Assembly (NCBI RefSeq): GCF_007971025.1
Contig: NZ_CP042436.1
Coordinates: 2,170,001 to 2,234,000 of the forward strand
Length of the DNA stretch: 64,000 nt
Direction: 5' to 3'
Source: Mucilaginibacter ginsenosidivorans
GTDB taxonomy: Bacteria > Bacteroidota > Bacteroidia > Sphingobacteriales > Sphingobacteriaceae
In this document: one piece after another, positions 1 to 9,780 of the stretch
Layout of the letters: the number at the start of each line of letters is the position of its first letter
How positions within the stretch are numbered: the first letter of the stretch is position 1
Notes under the pieces: model-generated
What the model was told of the DNA's origin: nothing
The model's database searches: none
The model's input: only the letters and a program-made list of their open reading frames with translations
Program-made: the position numbers and the translations under genes

Positions 1-6
1 ACATCT

Positions 7-3000
7 ATGAAGAACAGTTTACTCGTATTCCTGCTAATGTTTGCAGCTATTCGCGGGTATGGCCAGTGTACGCTTAAAGTGAGCATATCTTCATCAGGGC
101 CGGCAATCTGTTCTGGCAGTAGTGTCGTGCTTACGGCATCGGCTTCCGCGGGGACCGCCCCGTATACATTTGTTTGGAGCACAGGCGAAACAACTACTTC
201 GATAAGTGTTAATAAACCCGGAACATATACGGTAACAGTTAAAGATCAAACAGCAGGGTGCCAGGCCGTAAAGCAAAGCATTTCTATTGTATCCGCTACG
301 GCGCCTAATGCACCAACCGTAAAGGATGTAGTAGTTTGCCCTAATAGCGCGGCAACCCTTAACGCAACCGCTCCGGGCGGTACGTACCAATGGTATGATG
401 CGGCTGTCGGGGGTAATTTTTTGGCAACAGGGGCCACTTATGTTACACCACCCATCAGCACACCTACAACATTTTATGTTGAAACCACCTTAAACGGTTG
501 TACAAGCTCGCGGTCGGCCGTAAATGTTACTTTGCCCAGTACGCCACCCACCCTTGGCGCGACAGTTTGCTCAGGCGACCCCGCAACCTTAGTGGCCGGC
601 GGCGGCGGTACGTATGCGTGGTATGCATCCGCAGCAGGGGGGACGGTACTTGGCACAGGTTCGAGTTTCACTACGCCGCCGCTGGTTAGCACTACTACTT
701 ATTATGTCGTGGTAACAAGCCCAACCGGTTGTGTAAGTTCGCCGATCCCGGTAAGGGCCACCGTAACACCACCACCGCAGGCACCTACGGCATCGGGTGC
801 AACAATTTGCGCAGGTAATGTAGTAAGCCTGCATGCAAGCGTTTCATCAGGTATTATCGACTGGTTCGATGTGCCTACAGGCGGTACATCGCTGATATCA
901 AGCCCGGATTTTACTACTCCTGTGCTTAATACCACCACTACCTACTACGTACAAACAACTTTAAATACCTGTACAAGCCCGCGTACCCCCGTTACGGTTG
1001 TAGTAAACCCGGTACCATCAAACCCTACCATCGCCGATGTTACTACCTGCTCGGGTACGAGTGCCGTACTAACACCAACCGGTCCGGGCGGAACCTATAA
1101 CTGGTATAGCGCCGCTGTAGGCGGCACCCTGCTGGCCACGGGTACTTCTTATACTACCCCTGTTTTAACCAACCCGGCAACTTATTATGTTGCCGCATCA
1201 AACGGAGGTTGTACCAGCGGACGCGTGCCGGTAACCGTTAATATAACGCCTGCTCCGCAGCCACCATCCGCATCGGGTATAGTAATATGCCCGGGCAACA
1301 CCGCGACACTAACGGCCAGCGGGTCCACCGGGTCCTACGCCTGGTACAGTATTCCGACAGGTGGCAGCTCATTATCAAATAATGCCACTTTTACTACGCC
1401 TGTACTTAACGCAAATACCACCTATTATGTAGAAACAACGGTCAACGGTTGTACAAGTACACGTACGCCCGTTACCGTAACAATGTTACCAACCCCGGCA
1501 GCGCCGACGGCGCCCGGCGTAACTGTATGTTCGGGCGATGTAGCTTCATTAGCCGTGACAGCGCCGAGCGGAAACTATGCCTGGTACGACGCCGCCACCG
1601 GCGGAAACCTGCTGGTAACCGGTTCTGCTTATGTTACACCGCCGCTTGTTTCTACTACTACCTATTACGTTGAAAGCGTATCGGCTAATGGGTGTTCAAG
1701 CACACGCACAGCGGTTACAGCAACGGTAACGCCGCCGCCCGCCGCGCCATCTGCCGGCGGTGCGTCAATTTGCCCGGGCTCAAGTACAACATTGACTGCC
1801 ACTGCTACCGGTACAGTTTCCTGGTATGACGCCGCAGTAGGGGGCAATTTGCTTGCTACGGGCAATAGTTTTACTACGCCCGCGCTCAACAGGAACACTA
1901 CTTATTATATTGAGCAGGCCGTGGGAACCTGCGTTAGCCCGAGAGCATCAGTTACGGTATCCATGATAACAATCCCCAGCCCGCAGTTTAAATACTCCTC
2001 GGGCACGTTTTGTAAAACCGGGGTTAATCCGTCGCCAACCATCAACAATCCAGCCGGGGGTGTTTTTAGTGCATCGCCTGCCGGACTTGTATTTGTAAGT
2101 ACAGTAACCGGCCAGATCAATCTTGCCGCAAGCGCTTCAGGAACATATACGATCTCGTTCTTTGGCGGTGGTACCTGCCCGACAACCACCACGGCCGACG
2201 TAACGATAACCAGTTCTCCGAACGCCCAATTTTCGTATGGTACGCTATGCCAGAATTCAGGTACTGCTTTCCCGATCTTTCCGGTGGGAGCAAGCGCCGG
2301 TGTGTTTAGTTCGTCAGGCGGCATCGTATTTTTGAATAACACAACCGGCGAGATAAATATTGCCGCTTCCACACCGGGCGTGCACAATATCACCAATACG
2401 ATACCCGCAAGCGGAACATGCCCGGCAACTTCATTTACTTTGCCTGTAACGGTCGACCCGACCGCAGTCGTTTCCGCCGGCCCTAACCAGGTGGTGCCCT
2501 TTGGTACACCGGTAACTTTAGCGGGCAGTGTATCAGGAGGGGCATCCACAGGAACATGGTCAGGCGGGGCAGGCTCTTTTTCAAATCCGAACCAACTCAA
2601 CGCTGTTTACAGCCCTGCGCCCGGCGAGACAACGGTTACGCTTACGCTTACGTCGGCAGATCCGCCTGGCTCCTGCGGCCCGAAAACAGACCAGATGGTC
2701 ATCACCATAAGGCCACAGCCGGCCGCGCCAACCATTACAGGTACAAATATTTGCTCGGGCGATGTAGCAACGCTTACACCAACAGCGCCCGGAGGTACTT
2801 ACGCCTGGTATGACGCCCTAACAGGCGGCACCCTGTTGTTTACGGGGTCATCATTCCAGACGCCTGCGCTTGTTTCTAATACAACTTATTATGTGCAAAC
2901 TACCTTGAACGGAGCGACCAGCACCAGGTCGGCAGTTACGGTAACCATTAATGCGGCGCCTGCTGTTCCTACGGCAGCCGGCACAAATGTTTGTTCGGGA

Positions 3001-6000
3001 ACACAGGCCACCCTCACTGCAAGCGGATCGACCGGGAGTTATCGCTGGTACGATGCTGCAACCGGAGGAAATCTTCTGTCGGCCGGTGCCACTTATACAA
3101 CCACGCCCCTTACGGTACCCGCAAGTTTTTACGTTGAGGCGGTTGGTACGTGCACAAGCGCCAGGCTAAAAGTAGATGTTGGTATTAACCCGGTACCGGT
3201 TGTGAACAGCGCATCCGCCGGTAGCGTGTGCAGTGGCTCGGCGCTCAACTATACCATTACATCTAACGTGCCGGGGACTACATTTACCTGGAGCCGGGCC
3301 GCAGTCGCCAATATCAGCAACCCGGCTGTTTCCGGGCAGACAAGTACTGATATAACAGAAACGCTTATCAATACAAGCACCAGCCCGGTAAACGTAACAT
3401 ATGTGATAACACCCGATGCAAACGGCTGCCCTGGTACCCCGTTCAATTACGTGGTTACCGTAAACCCGGCCCCGGTTGTTACCAGCGCCTCCGCTGTCGC
3501 TGTTTGCGACGAGACTGCTATAAATTATGATATTACATTCAACTCACCCGGCGTAAGCTTTAGCTGGAGCCGTGCGGTTGTGCCTGGAATAAGTAATGCG
3601 GCTATTTCGGGCCAAAGAGCGACCACCATACGCGAGAGTTTATTTAATACAACCGATCAGCCGGTCGATGTGATATATGTTATCACCTATTCGTCGGGCG
3701 GTTGTACCGGATTGACGTTTAACCTTACCGTTACAGTCAATCCATCCGTTGTGGTTACCAGCTCTGCTGCCGACATAGCCTGCAGCGGCGACCCGCAGTC
3801 GTATAATATCACATCAAATGTACCAACGGCAACCTATAGCTGGGGGCGTGCGGCAGTTGCCGGTATAAGTAACCCCGCTGTTTCTGGGCAAACCTCATCC
3901 TCCATCACCGAGGCTTTGATCAATACCACTAACGCGCCGGTAAAAGTTATTTACCTGATCGTACCCATGGCCAACGGTTGCCCGGGTACCCAGTTTAAAT
4001 ATACGGTAACTGTAAACCCGGGAGTACCTGTGCCGGTAGCAAATGTCAATTCGCCAATTTGCATAGGCAGCACAATTAACCTGCAAAGCCCCATAGTATC
4101 CAAGGCAACCTATAACTGGTCGGGCCCAAATGGGTTTTCCTCGAACCTGCAAAATCCGACCATTCCGAATGCTACCGCTGCCAACGCAGGCGTATATAGC
4201 TTATTTATCACCGTGAACGGCTGTAATAGTGTAACCGTTAATACTGCGCCGGTGGTGATCAATCCGCCACCTGTGGCCGATGCGGGCCCCGATCAAACCA
4301 TTTGTACAACGGCAGCTTCGGCGCAACTTGCCGGTTCGGTAACAGGCGGTACTACCACCGGTATCTGGTCAACAGCCGGGACGGGTACATTCTCGCCCGC
4401 GCCGAATGTGCTGAACGCTTTGTACCTGCCCTCGGCTGCCGACGTGGCGGCAGGTTCAGTAAAACTTACGCTTGCATCCACCAGTAAGGACGACTGTAAT
4501 GTTTCGGTGTCTTCAATGACCATCACCTTCAAATCGCCTGTTGTTACCAGTGCTGCAACAGGTGCGATATGCAATGGCACCGCACAGAATTATACCATAA
4601 CATCTGATTTTCCTACTGCAACTTTTAGCTGGAGCCGGGCCGCCGTATCGGGCATAAGCAATCCCGCGGTGTCAGGGCAAACAACATCGACAATTACGGA
4701 GACATTAATTAACCCTGGCGCGGCGCCTGTAGATGTGATCTACTCCATCACGCCGATAAACAACGGCTGCGCCGGCTTGCCTTTTAATTATACGGTCACA
4801 GTAAACCCCACGCCGGCGACGCCCGTGGCGACTGCAAATTCTCCGCTTTGTGTTAACGGCTCGCTGGGTTTGCGTACCGATCCTGTGGTCAACGCGACTT
4901 ATACCTGGACCGGTCCGAATGGATTTAGTTCGAACCGGCAAAATCCTACTATATCAAACGTAACAATGGCAGCTGCCGGCGTATATACGCTCTATATAAC
5001 GGTTAATGGCTGTGTAAGTCCATCGGGCAGCGTAAATGTGGTTGTCGATCAGCCTTCAACCGCGGATGCGGGACCCGACCAAACCCTTTGCCCGGTAAAT
5101 GCAACCGTTCAATTGCACGGAGCCGTTACCGGCGGCACTATAACGACGGGTGTGTGGTCGACCAGCGGAACGGGCACATTTCCGGCAGGGCCGAATGTGC
5201 TGGATGGTACTTATGTGGCTTCGGCACAGGATGTTCAGGCTGGCTCGGTGACACTTACATTAGCCACTAATAGTACCGATGGGTGCGCCATATCTACGTC
5301 GTCAATGACGGTCAGGTTCCAGTTGCTGACCGCTGTAACGGCCGGGCCCAATCAAAGCATCTGTTCACAGGGCGGAGCGGCCCTAAACGGCCAGATAACC
5401 ATACCTGGCGGCGGCGTGTGGACCAGCTCGGGAACGGGAACATTTAACCCGTCGGCGTCGCAGCTAAATGCCACCTACATTCCAAGCGCCGCTGATATCG
5501 CCGCCGGGTCAGTAGTACTTACCCTTACGGCAAATGCGCCGGGGCAGTGTTATGTTCCGTCAGATAAATTGACGATCCAGATATTGCCGCCGCCTACGGT
5601 AAATGCAGGCGGTACGGTGTACGTGTTGAAAGGTCATACGGTCACGCTCAATCCCACGGTAAGCGATGAAAACGTGACTTATTCCTGGTCACCTGATATC
5701 GATATAAGCAGCACGACTGTGAAGAACCCTGTTGTAACAGGAAGTGTTGATCGTTCCTATTTACTGGTAGTAACGGATTCGCGCGGATGCGTTGCCCAGG
5801 ATTTTGTAAACATCGTTGTATCGCCTGAGATCGTTATCCCGAATACTTTCACGCCGAATGGTGACGGGATAAATGACCAATGGAACATACAGGGATTAGT
5901 TGCTTATCAGCAGGCGAGCGTGGATGTATTTGACCGCTATGGCCAAAAGGTGTTCCACTCGATAGGATATGGGACGGCCTGGGACGGTACTTTCAAGAAT

Positions 6001-6093
6001 CAGCAGGTGCCTTACGGCGTATATTACTATATCATCGATCCCAAATTCTCGGGCCTGCACACCATATCAGGCTACGTAACGGTAGTGCGTTGA
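7..6093 (+). CDS. Giant secreted Ig/PKD-repeat protein with type IX (gliding-motility) C-terminal sorting domain
   Basis: A 2028-residue exported protein, probably a cell-surface adhesin or matrix protein. Residues 1-20 form a signal peptide ending in GYGQ. Nine modules of about 80 residues carry the pattern W-Y-D-A-x-x-G-G followed by TTYYV, with the W near residues 129, 205, 286, 366, 446, 526, 606, 935 and 1015; they resemble the CHU_C-associated Ig-like family. Four PKD-like modules with WSRAAV-type cores lie near 1095, 1187, 1279 and 1543, followed by two NGFSS Ig-like units and three GPxQ units. The last ~85 residues (PNTFTPNGDGINDQWNI... to the terminal VVR) are the gliding-motility C-terminal (CHU_C, type B) domain that directs type IX secretion. 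The start at base 7 is the first ATG and fits the signal peptide; the promoter is outside the window. The ligand is unknown. Confidence 0.93.
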   Translation: MKNSLLVFLLMFAAIRGYGQCTLKVSISSSGPAICSGSSVVLTASASAGTAPYTFVWSTGETTTSISVNKPGTYTVTVKDQTAGCQAVKQSISIVSATAPNAPTVKDVVVCPNSAATLNATAPGGTYQWYDAAVGGNFLATGATYVTPPISTPTTFYVETTLNGCTSSRSAVNVTLPSTPPTLGATVCSGDPATLVAGGGGTYAWYASAAGGTVLGTGSSFTTPPLVSTTTYYVVVTSPTGCVSSPIPVRATVTPPPQAPTASGATICAGNVVSLHASVSSGIIDWFDVPTGGTSLISSPDFTTPVLNTTTTYYVQTTLNTCTSPRTPVTVVVNPVPSNPTIADVTTCSGTSAVLTPTGPGGTYNWYSAAVGGTLLATGTSYTTPVLTNPATYYVAASNGGCTSGRVPVTVNITPAPQPPSASGIVICPGNTATLTASGSTGSYAWYSIPTGGSSLSNNATFTTPVLNANTTYYVETTVNGCTSTRTPVTVTMLPTPAAPTAPGVTVCSGDVASLAVTAPSGNYAWYDAATGGNLLVTGSAYVTPPLVSTTTYYVESVSANGCSSTRTAVTATVTPPPAAPSAGGASICPGSSTTLTATATGTVSWYDAAVGGNLLATGNSFTTPALNRNTTYYIEQAVGTCVSPRASVTVSMITIPSPQFKYSSGTFCKTGVNPSPTINNPAGGVFSASPAGLVFVSTVTGQINLAASASGTYTISFFGGGTCPTTTTADVTITSSPNAQFSYGTLCQNSGTAFPIFPVGASAGVFSSSGGIVFLNNTTGEINIAASTPGVHNITNTIPASGTCPATSFTLPVTVDPTAVVSAGPNQVVPFGTPVTLAGSVSGGASTGTWSGGAGSFSNPNQLNAVYSPAPGETTVTLTLTSADPPGSCGPKTDQMVITIRPQPAAPTITGTNICSGDVATLTPTAPGGTYAWYDALTGGTLLFTGSSFQTPALVSNTTYYVQTTLNGATSTRSAVTVTINAAPAVPTAAGTNVCSGTQATLTASGSTGSYRWYDAATGGNLLSAGATYTTTPLTVPASFYVEAVGTCTSARLKVDVGINPVPVVNSASAGSVCSGSALNYTITSNVPGTTFTWSRAAVANISNPAVSGQTSTDITETLINTSTSPVNVTYVITPDANGCPGTPFNYVVTVNPAPVVTSASAVAVCDETAINYDITFNSPGVSFSWSRAVVPGISNAAISGQRATTIRESLFNTTDQPVDVIYVITYSSGGCTGLTFNLTVTVNPSVVVTSSAADIACSGDPQSYNITSNVPTATYSWGRAAVAGISNPAVSGQTSSSITEALINTTNAPVKVIYLIVPMANGCPGTQFKYTVTVNPGVPVPVANVNSPICIGSTINLQSPIVSKATYNWSGPNGFSSNLQNPTIPNATAANAGVYSLFITVNGCNSVTVNTAPVVINPPPVADAGPDQTICTTAASAQLAGSVTGGTTTGIWSTAGTGTFSPAPNVLNALYLPSAADVAAGSVKLTLASTSKDDCNVSVSSMTITFKSPVVTSAATGAICNGTAQNYTITSDFPTATFSWSRAAVSGISNPAVSGQTTSTITETLINPGAAPVDVIYSITPINNGCAGLPFNYTVTVNPTPATPVATANSPLCVNGSLGLRTDPVVNATYTWTGPNGFSSNRQNPTISNVTMAAAGVYTLYITVNGCVSPSGSVNVVVDQPSTADAGPDQTLCPVNATVQLHGAVTGGTITTGVWSTSGTGTFPAGPNVLDGTYVASAQDVQAGSVTLTLATNSTDGCAISTSSMTVRFQLLTAVTAGPNQSICSQGGAALNGQITIPGGGVWTSSGTGTFNPSASQLNATYIPSAADIAAGSVVLTLTANAPGQCYVPSDKLTIQILPPPTVNAGGTVYVLKGHTVTLNPTVSDENVTYSWSPDIDISSTTVKNPVVTGSVDRSYLLVVTDSRGCVAQDFVNIVVSPEIVIPNTFTPNGDGINDQWNIQGLVAYQQASVDVFDRYGQKVFHSIGYGTAWDGTFKNQQVPYGVYYYIIDPKFSGLHTISGYVTVVR

Positions 6094-6794
6094 TCCTTAA
6101 TTGATCATTGTTTTTTTTGGAAATTACAGGTTATACAAACCTTATAAAAACAGTAAAGCCCCTGATGGGCAGGGGCCTTTACTAACCAATTATAAACCTA
6201 AATTATGAGAAGACTATCTAAAAATTTTCTGGTGTAAAGGTAACACTATTTATTAAAATGTAGAATCTACATTTGTAATTTTTTTGTCACCATTTCACAG
6301 AACTACATTTAACATTGAATTTACAATAAGTAAACAATCAATATATTATAAAACTTTCAATTTTTGATTGTTTAATCACCAATCGCTGGCGTTTATGATG
6401 TAAAGGTATAAAAAAAATCTAAAAAGCAATAGTTTTTTATAATTTTTTTTAAAAATAGCATAAAATAAATGTGATTTGCTTTATAAAACACTAATTTATT
6501 TATTAATAATTGATTTTAACCATTTAAATCGTAATTCACTGCTATTAATTGCCAATTTTATTACTTGATTTTCCGAAAAAATATTAATTATAGAAAGATT
6601 GCGTTTGAAATTCGGGACAAAACGTGCACTTTTCGATTAAATTTTAATAAAAACCGCAATGTTTATGTAATTGTTTGAAAAATAGGCTTATTATAGTGTA
6701 TTTTACGGTTATTTTGTTCTTAAAATATTACTTAAACCCAACGTTTTAATCCAGGCGCTTTTCGCATTTTTGCGACCAAATACAACTATCTGTT
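6094..6794. other. 700-base AT-rich intergenic region with hairpins, no convincing gene
   Basis: This gap is far richer in A and T than its neighbours. It holds the hairpin at 6152-6183, a ten-codon reading frame (6205-6237, MRRLSKNFLV), a perfect palindrome AAATGTAGAATCTACATTT at 6256-6274 followed by seven T, and an 11-base inverted repeat TAAACAATCAA / TTGATTGTTTA at 6331-6341 and 6364-6374. The sequence TGTAAAGGTA occurs twice (about 6233 and 6400); its complement TACCTTTA is close to the Bacteroidota -7 box, pointing left. CGCATTTTTGCG just before the MFS gene resembles a -7 box for that gene. No tRNA or longer reading frame was seen. Confidence 0.5.
6152..6183 (-). terminator. Strong GC hairpin after the giant gene, U-run on the minus side
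   Basis: The arms AGTAAAGCCCCTG and CAGGGGCCTTTACT pair with one bulge around a five-base loop. On the plus strand no T-run follows, whereas on the minus strand the hairpin is followed by GTTTTTAT (bases 6145-6151). It can therefore end a minus-strand transcript, and may act as a bidirectional stop for the large upstream gene. Confidence 0.55.
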
Positions 6795-7997
6795 ATGTCG
6801 CATTCTGCAAAGCCTGTCCATCCCGAACTAACAAATTCCCTTTTATGGGTAATGACCATTGCGACCGGCCTTATAGTGGCGAATCTTTATTATAATCAGC
6901 CTTTGCTGGTGCTGATGGCAAAGTCGTACCACGTTAGCATATCAAAAATAGAAGAGGTTGCAACGGTAACCCAACTGGGATATGCAGCTGGCATGTTATT
7001 CCTGGCGCCGCTGGCGGATATGATCAGGCGTAAACGTTTGATCATGCTTTGCCTGTCGCTGGCTATAGTCGCTTTGTTGGGTGCGGCGATAGCACCAAAT
7101 GTTAATATGCTTATACTTGCAAGTTTCCTGGTGGGCGTATTTTCATTGGTTCCGCAGTTACTGGTGCCGATGACCGCTCACCTTGCCAAACCCGCCGAAC
7201 GTGGCAGGAAGATAGGTTTTGTAATGAGCGGTTTGCTGATCGGCATCCTGTTGTCGCGGACCCTTAGCGGAATAGTAGGGAAATATTTCGGGTGGGAGGC
7301 CATGTTCTATATTGCAGCCGGCGTAATGGTGGTTATCTGGATAATGCTGTTTTTTATGCTGCCCGAGGTTGAGCCCGAATACAAGGGGAAATATGGGGCT
7401 TTAATGAGTTCGCTGATCACGCTGATCAGGGAAGAACCCGCGCTCCGTATCGCTGCACTACGGGGTGCATTGTGCTTTGCCTGCTTCATGGCTTTCTGGA
7501 CTTCGTTAGCCGCATTGATGCACGATAATTTCGGCAAAGGCAGCGACATAACAGGTTTGTTCGGGCTTTTTGGCGCTGCCGGCGCCCTTGCAGCCGGGGT
7601 TATGGGCAGGCTGAGCGATAGAATGGACGCCTATAAGTTATCCACTGTTACATTATTTCTTATTATTGTTTCTTTCGTCATCTTTATTTTTTCAGGTTAT
7701 AGTTTCGTCGGCCTCATCATCGGTGTCATCGTGCTTGATATGGGTGTGCAGGCCACTCATATTTCTAACCAGTCACTTATTTTTTCTCTGAAGCCCGAGG
7801 CCCGTAATCGTATTAACACCGTTTATATGGTAACTTATTTTATTGGCGGCAGCCTGGGCACTTACATTACTAGCTTTGCCTGGGACGCGTATAAATGGAC
7901 AGGGGTTTGTGTTGTCGGGATATTGTTGTCAACCATTGCTATCGTTTTTCACCTGCTTAACCAGAAAACTATACACCAGATAAGACAACGTGTATAG
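6795..7997 (+). CDS. MFS transporter, 12-TM
   Basis: A 400-residue integral membrane protein of the major facilitator superfamily, likely a drug or metabolite efflux carrier of the inner membrane. About twelve hydrophobic segments are visible; the first carries the NLYYNQPLL motif found in many proton-driven efflux MFS proteins. The loop after TM2 (LADMIRRKRLI) matches the conserved MFS G-x-L-a-D-r-x-G-r-k/r loop, and a second copy occurs in the C-terminal half (GRLSDRMDAYK). The gene is monocistronic: the next gene starts 200 bases downstream. Substrate cannot be told from sequence. Confidence 0.88.
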   Translation: MSHSAKPVHPELTNSLLWVMTIATGLIVANLYYNQPLLVLMAKSYHVSISKIEEVATVTQLGYAAGMLFLAPLADMIRRKRLIMLCLSLAIVALLGAAIAPNVNMLILASFLVGVFSLVPQLLVPMTAHLAKPAERGRKIGFVMSGLLIGILLSRTLSGIVGKYFGWEAMFYIAAGVMVVIWIMLFFMLPEVEPEYKGKYGALMSSLITLIREEPALRIAALRGALCFACFMAFWTSLAALMHDNFGKGSDITGLFGLFGAAGALAAGVMGRLSDRMDAYKLSTVTLFLIIVSFVIFIFSGYSFVGLIIGVIVLDMGVQATHISNQSLIFSLKPEARNRINTVYMVTYFIGGSLGTYITSFAWDAYKWTGVCVVGILLSTIAIVFHLLNQKTIHQIRQRV

Positions 7998-8200
7998 TTA
8001 ATTATCTACTATCCAAAACCACCAGGTCAACTTTTTAAAGTTTTGCAATACGATACCATTTTTTAAAACGGTATAAAAATTAATCTTTCATTTTCGTTAT
8101 CAATCAATTGCAAAAATTCGCATCCTAAAGTAAACCCGCCTGATAGCCGTATCACATTTTCTGGCACTCAATTGGAAGTATACCATCCAGGTTTATCGAT

Positions 8201-8383
8201 ATGATGATCGGAAAAAAGAAAAATACCGAAACCGGTGAGCAGGAGTGGGAAAACCCGCAAAATCCTGAGGCAACTTCAGATGGTCGCGATAAAGAACAGA
8301 TCCTAAGACAGTACGAGGAAGCGAAACGGCGGAAAGATAATTTGACGGAAAAAGATCATATAGATAAACCTAAACAGAACTGA
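8201..8383 (+). CDS. Small hydrophilic protein of unknown function (60 aa)
   Basis: A short, highly charged, glutamate/lysine-rich product (MMIGKKKNTETGEQEWENPQ...). There is no signal peptide, membrane segment or recognised domain; it is probably disordered in part. Two ATG codons open the frame, so the start could be 8201 or 8204. It lies 46 bases before another small orphan gene in the same direction. I do not recognise a family; its reality rests on the intact frame, spacing and codon use. Confidence 0.5.
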   Translation: MMIGKKKNTETGEQEWENPQNPEATSDGRDKEQILRQYEEAKRRKDNLTEKDHIDKPKQN

Positions 8384-8429
8384 TTACGTATATAGGTAAA
8401 AACTGTAACAACCTAAAAACGACAATTTT

Positions 8430-8594
8430 ATGAAAAGCCATACAAAATCTTCGACTAACAAACTGGTAGACCGCTTTGATAATGAGCTTAGAGCATTATT
8501 GCTGACTGATTTGAACAGCATGAGGGGAGTAAAGGAAAAGTTTATCCATAGCAATCCACGGGCGCGTGGGCAAGTTCGCTTGTCTGTAGCCTGA
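8430..8594 (+). CDS. Small basic protein of unknown function (54 aa)
   Basis: A 54-residue frame beginning MKSHTKSSTNKLVDRFDNEL and ending RLSVA. The middle (NKLVDRFDNELRALLLTDLNSMRGVKEKFI) can form an amphipathic helix and the tail is arginine-rich. It is preceded by an A-rich leader and followed, 46 bases on, by a clear plus-strand terminator, which supports it as the last gene of a small transcript with the 60-residue gene before it. No family is recognised. Confidence 0.45.
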   Translation: MKSHTKSSTNKLVDRFDNELRALLLTDLNSMRGVKEKFIHSNPRARGQVRLSVA

Positions 8595-8640
8595 TCACTA
8601 TATATCTACATATTAAATTCTTTTGAAAAACTATGAGGGG

Positions 8641-8672
8641 TAAGGCCGCGTATAACGCGGCTTTATTTTTTT
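8641..8672 (+). terminator. Rho-independent terminator
   Basis: GCCGCG and CGCGGC pair around loop TATAA, extended by TAAG/CTTTA, and are followed by TTTATTTTTTT. It ends the small plus-strand genes and lies at the 3' end of the convergent lpxB gene, whose stop codon falls inside the T-run. Confidence 0.8.
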
Positions 8673-9775
8673 GAGGCGTATTTGATGATCAACGCTGCCG
8701 TTCGTTCCGACGCACCGGGTGTACCCATTTTTTTGTGCAGGTTCTTGTAGTCAGCCAGTATTTGCAGCCTCCCCGGCCCACCTTCAACTATCAAAGCCAA
8801 TTCTGAATTTATGTGCTGCGGGTTGCAGTCCTGCTGTATCAATTCCTTTACGACTAATTTGTCCATGATTAGGTTAACCAGCGAAATGAATTTTATTTTA
8901 ACCAGCATGCGTGCTATGGCAATAGATACCGGCGCCCCTTTATAAACCACCACCTGCGGTATATCAAACAGCGCGGTTTCGAGGGTGGCCGTTCCTGACG
9001 CTACGATGGCGGCGTGGGCATTGGTCAGCAGGTCGTAAGTCGCGTCGAATACAAGCCTAAGCTGCGTGTCTTTTAAATATCGGTCGTAATAATCGGTATT
9101 GAACGATGGCGCGCCGGCTATCACAAATTCATAGTCCGGCCATTTTTCGGCAACGGCAACCATATCGGGTAGTAAGCGGTTTATCTCCTGCCTCCGGCTG
9201 CCGGGAAGCAGCGCTATTATCTTTTTACCGGTAAGGTTATGCGTTTTTCGAAATGCACTATCGGGCTTAAACTCAGCTATAGCATCCAACAACGGGTTCC
9301 CTACGTAATCAACCTCCATTCCCCAACCCTTGTAAAAATCAACCTCGAAAGGCAGGATGCAAAACAAGTGATCGACAATGCGTTTGATCTTCAATACCCG
9401 TTTCTGGTTCCAGGCCCAAACCTTGGGGGATATATAATAACATACCAGGATATCTTTCGATTTGGCAAACTCAGCGATACGAAGATTAAACCCTGGGAAA
9501 TCAATCAGCACCAAAACATCCGGCTGCCAGCTATCGATATCATGTTTACAGGCCGCGAGGTTTTTGGATATGGCACGCAGGTTCATAACGACCTCGATAA
9601 AGCCCATAAAGGCCATCTCGGCATAATGTTTTACTAATTCGCCACCCTCGGCCAGCATTTTATCACCCCCGTAAAAACGAAATTCGGCCTTAGGGTCTTT
9701 TTCCTTTAAAGCTTTCATCAGGTTGGCGCCGTGCAGGTCACCAGATGCTTCGCCGGCTACGAGATAGTATTTCAT
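8663..9775 (-). CDS. lpxB: Lipid-A-disaccharide synthase
   Basis: A 370-residue GT19 glycosyltransferase that joins UDP-2,3-diacylglucosamine and lipid X to give lipid A disaccharide at the inner face of the inner membrane. The N-terminus has the family signature GEASGDLHGANL (residues 8-19), and LLPGSRRQEI and the VVASGTATLETALF segment near the sugar-nucleotide site are present. The length is normal. It starts five bases after the surE stop on the same strand, so the two are almost certainly cotranscribed, a pairing common in Bacteroidota. Confidence 0.96.
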   Translation of the reverse strand: MKYYLVAGEASGDLHGANLMKALKEKDPKAEFRFYGGDKMLAEGGELVKHYAEMAFMGFIEVVMNLRAISKNLAACKHDIDSWQPDVLVLIDFPGFNLRIAEFAKSKDILVCYYISPKVWAWNQKRVLKIKRIVDHLFCILPFEVDFYKGWGMEVDYVGNPLLDAIAEFKPDSAFRKTHNLTGKKIIALLPGSRRQEINRLLPDMVAVAEKWPDYEFVIAGAPSFNTDYYDRYLKDTQLRLVFDATYDLLTNAHAAIVASGTATLETALFDIPQVVVYKGAPVSIAIARMLVKIKFISLVNLIMDKLVVKELIQQDCNPQHINSELALIVEGGPGRLQILADYKNLHKKMGTPGASERTAALIIKYASKK

Positions 9776-9780
9776 AGCGG

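Noticed and set aside
1905..2600. Long minus-strand open frame (231 codons) inside the giant gene
   Set aside because: It is antisense to regular Ig modules with normal plus-strand coding features; the translation has no recognisable domain and arises from Thr/Gly/Pro-rich codons.
391..3060. Regular repeats suggestive of a CRISPR array
   Set aside because: The repeats are ~230-240 bases apart, are coding Ig modules, and have no short identical repeats with unique spacers.
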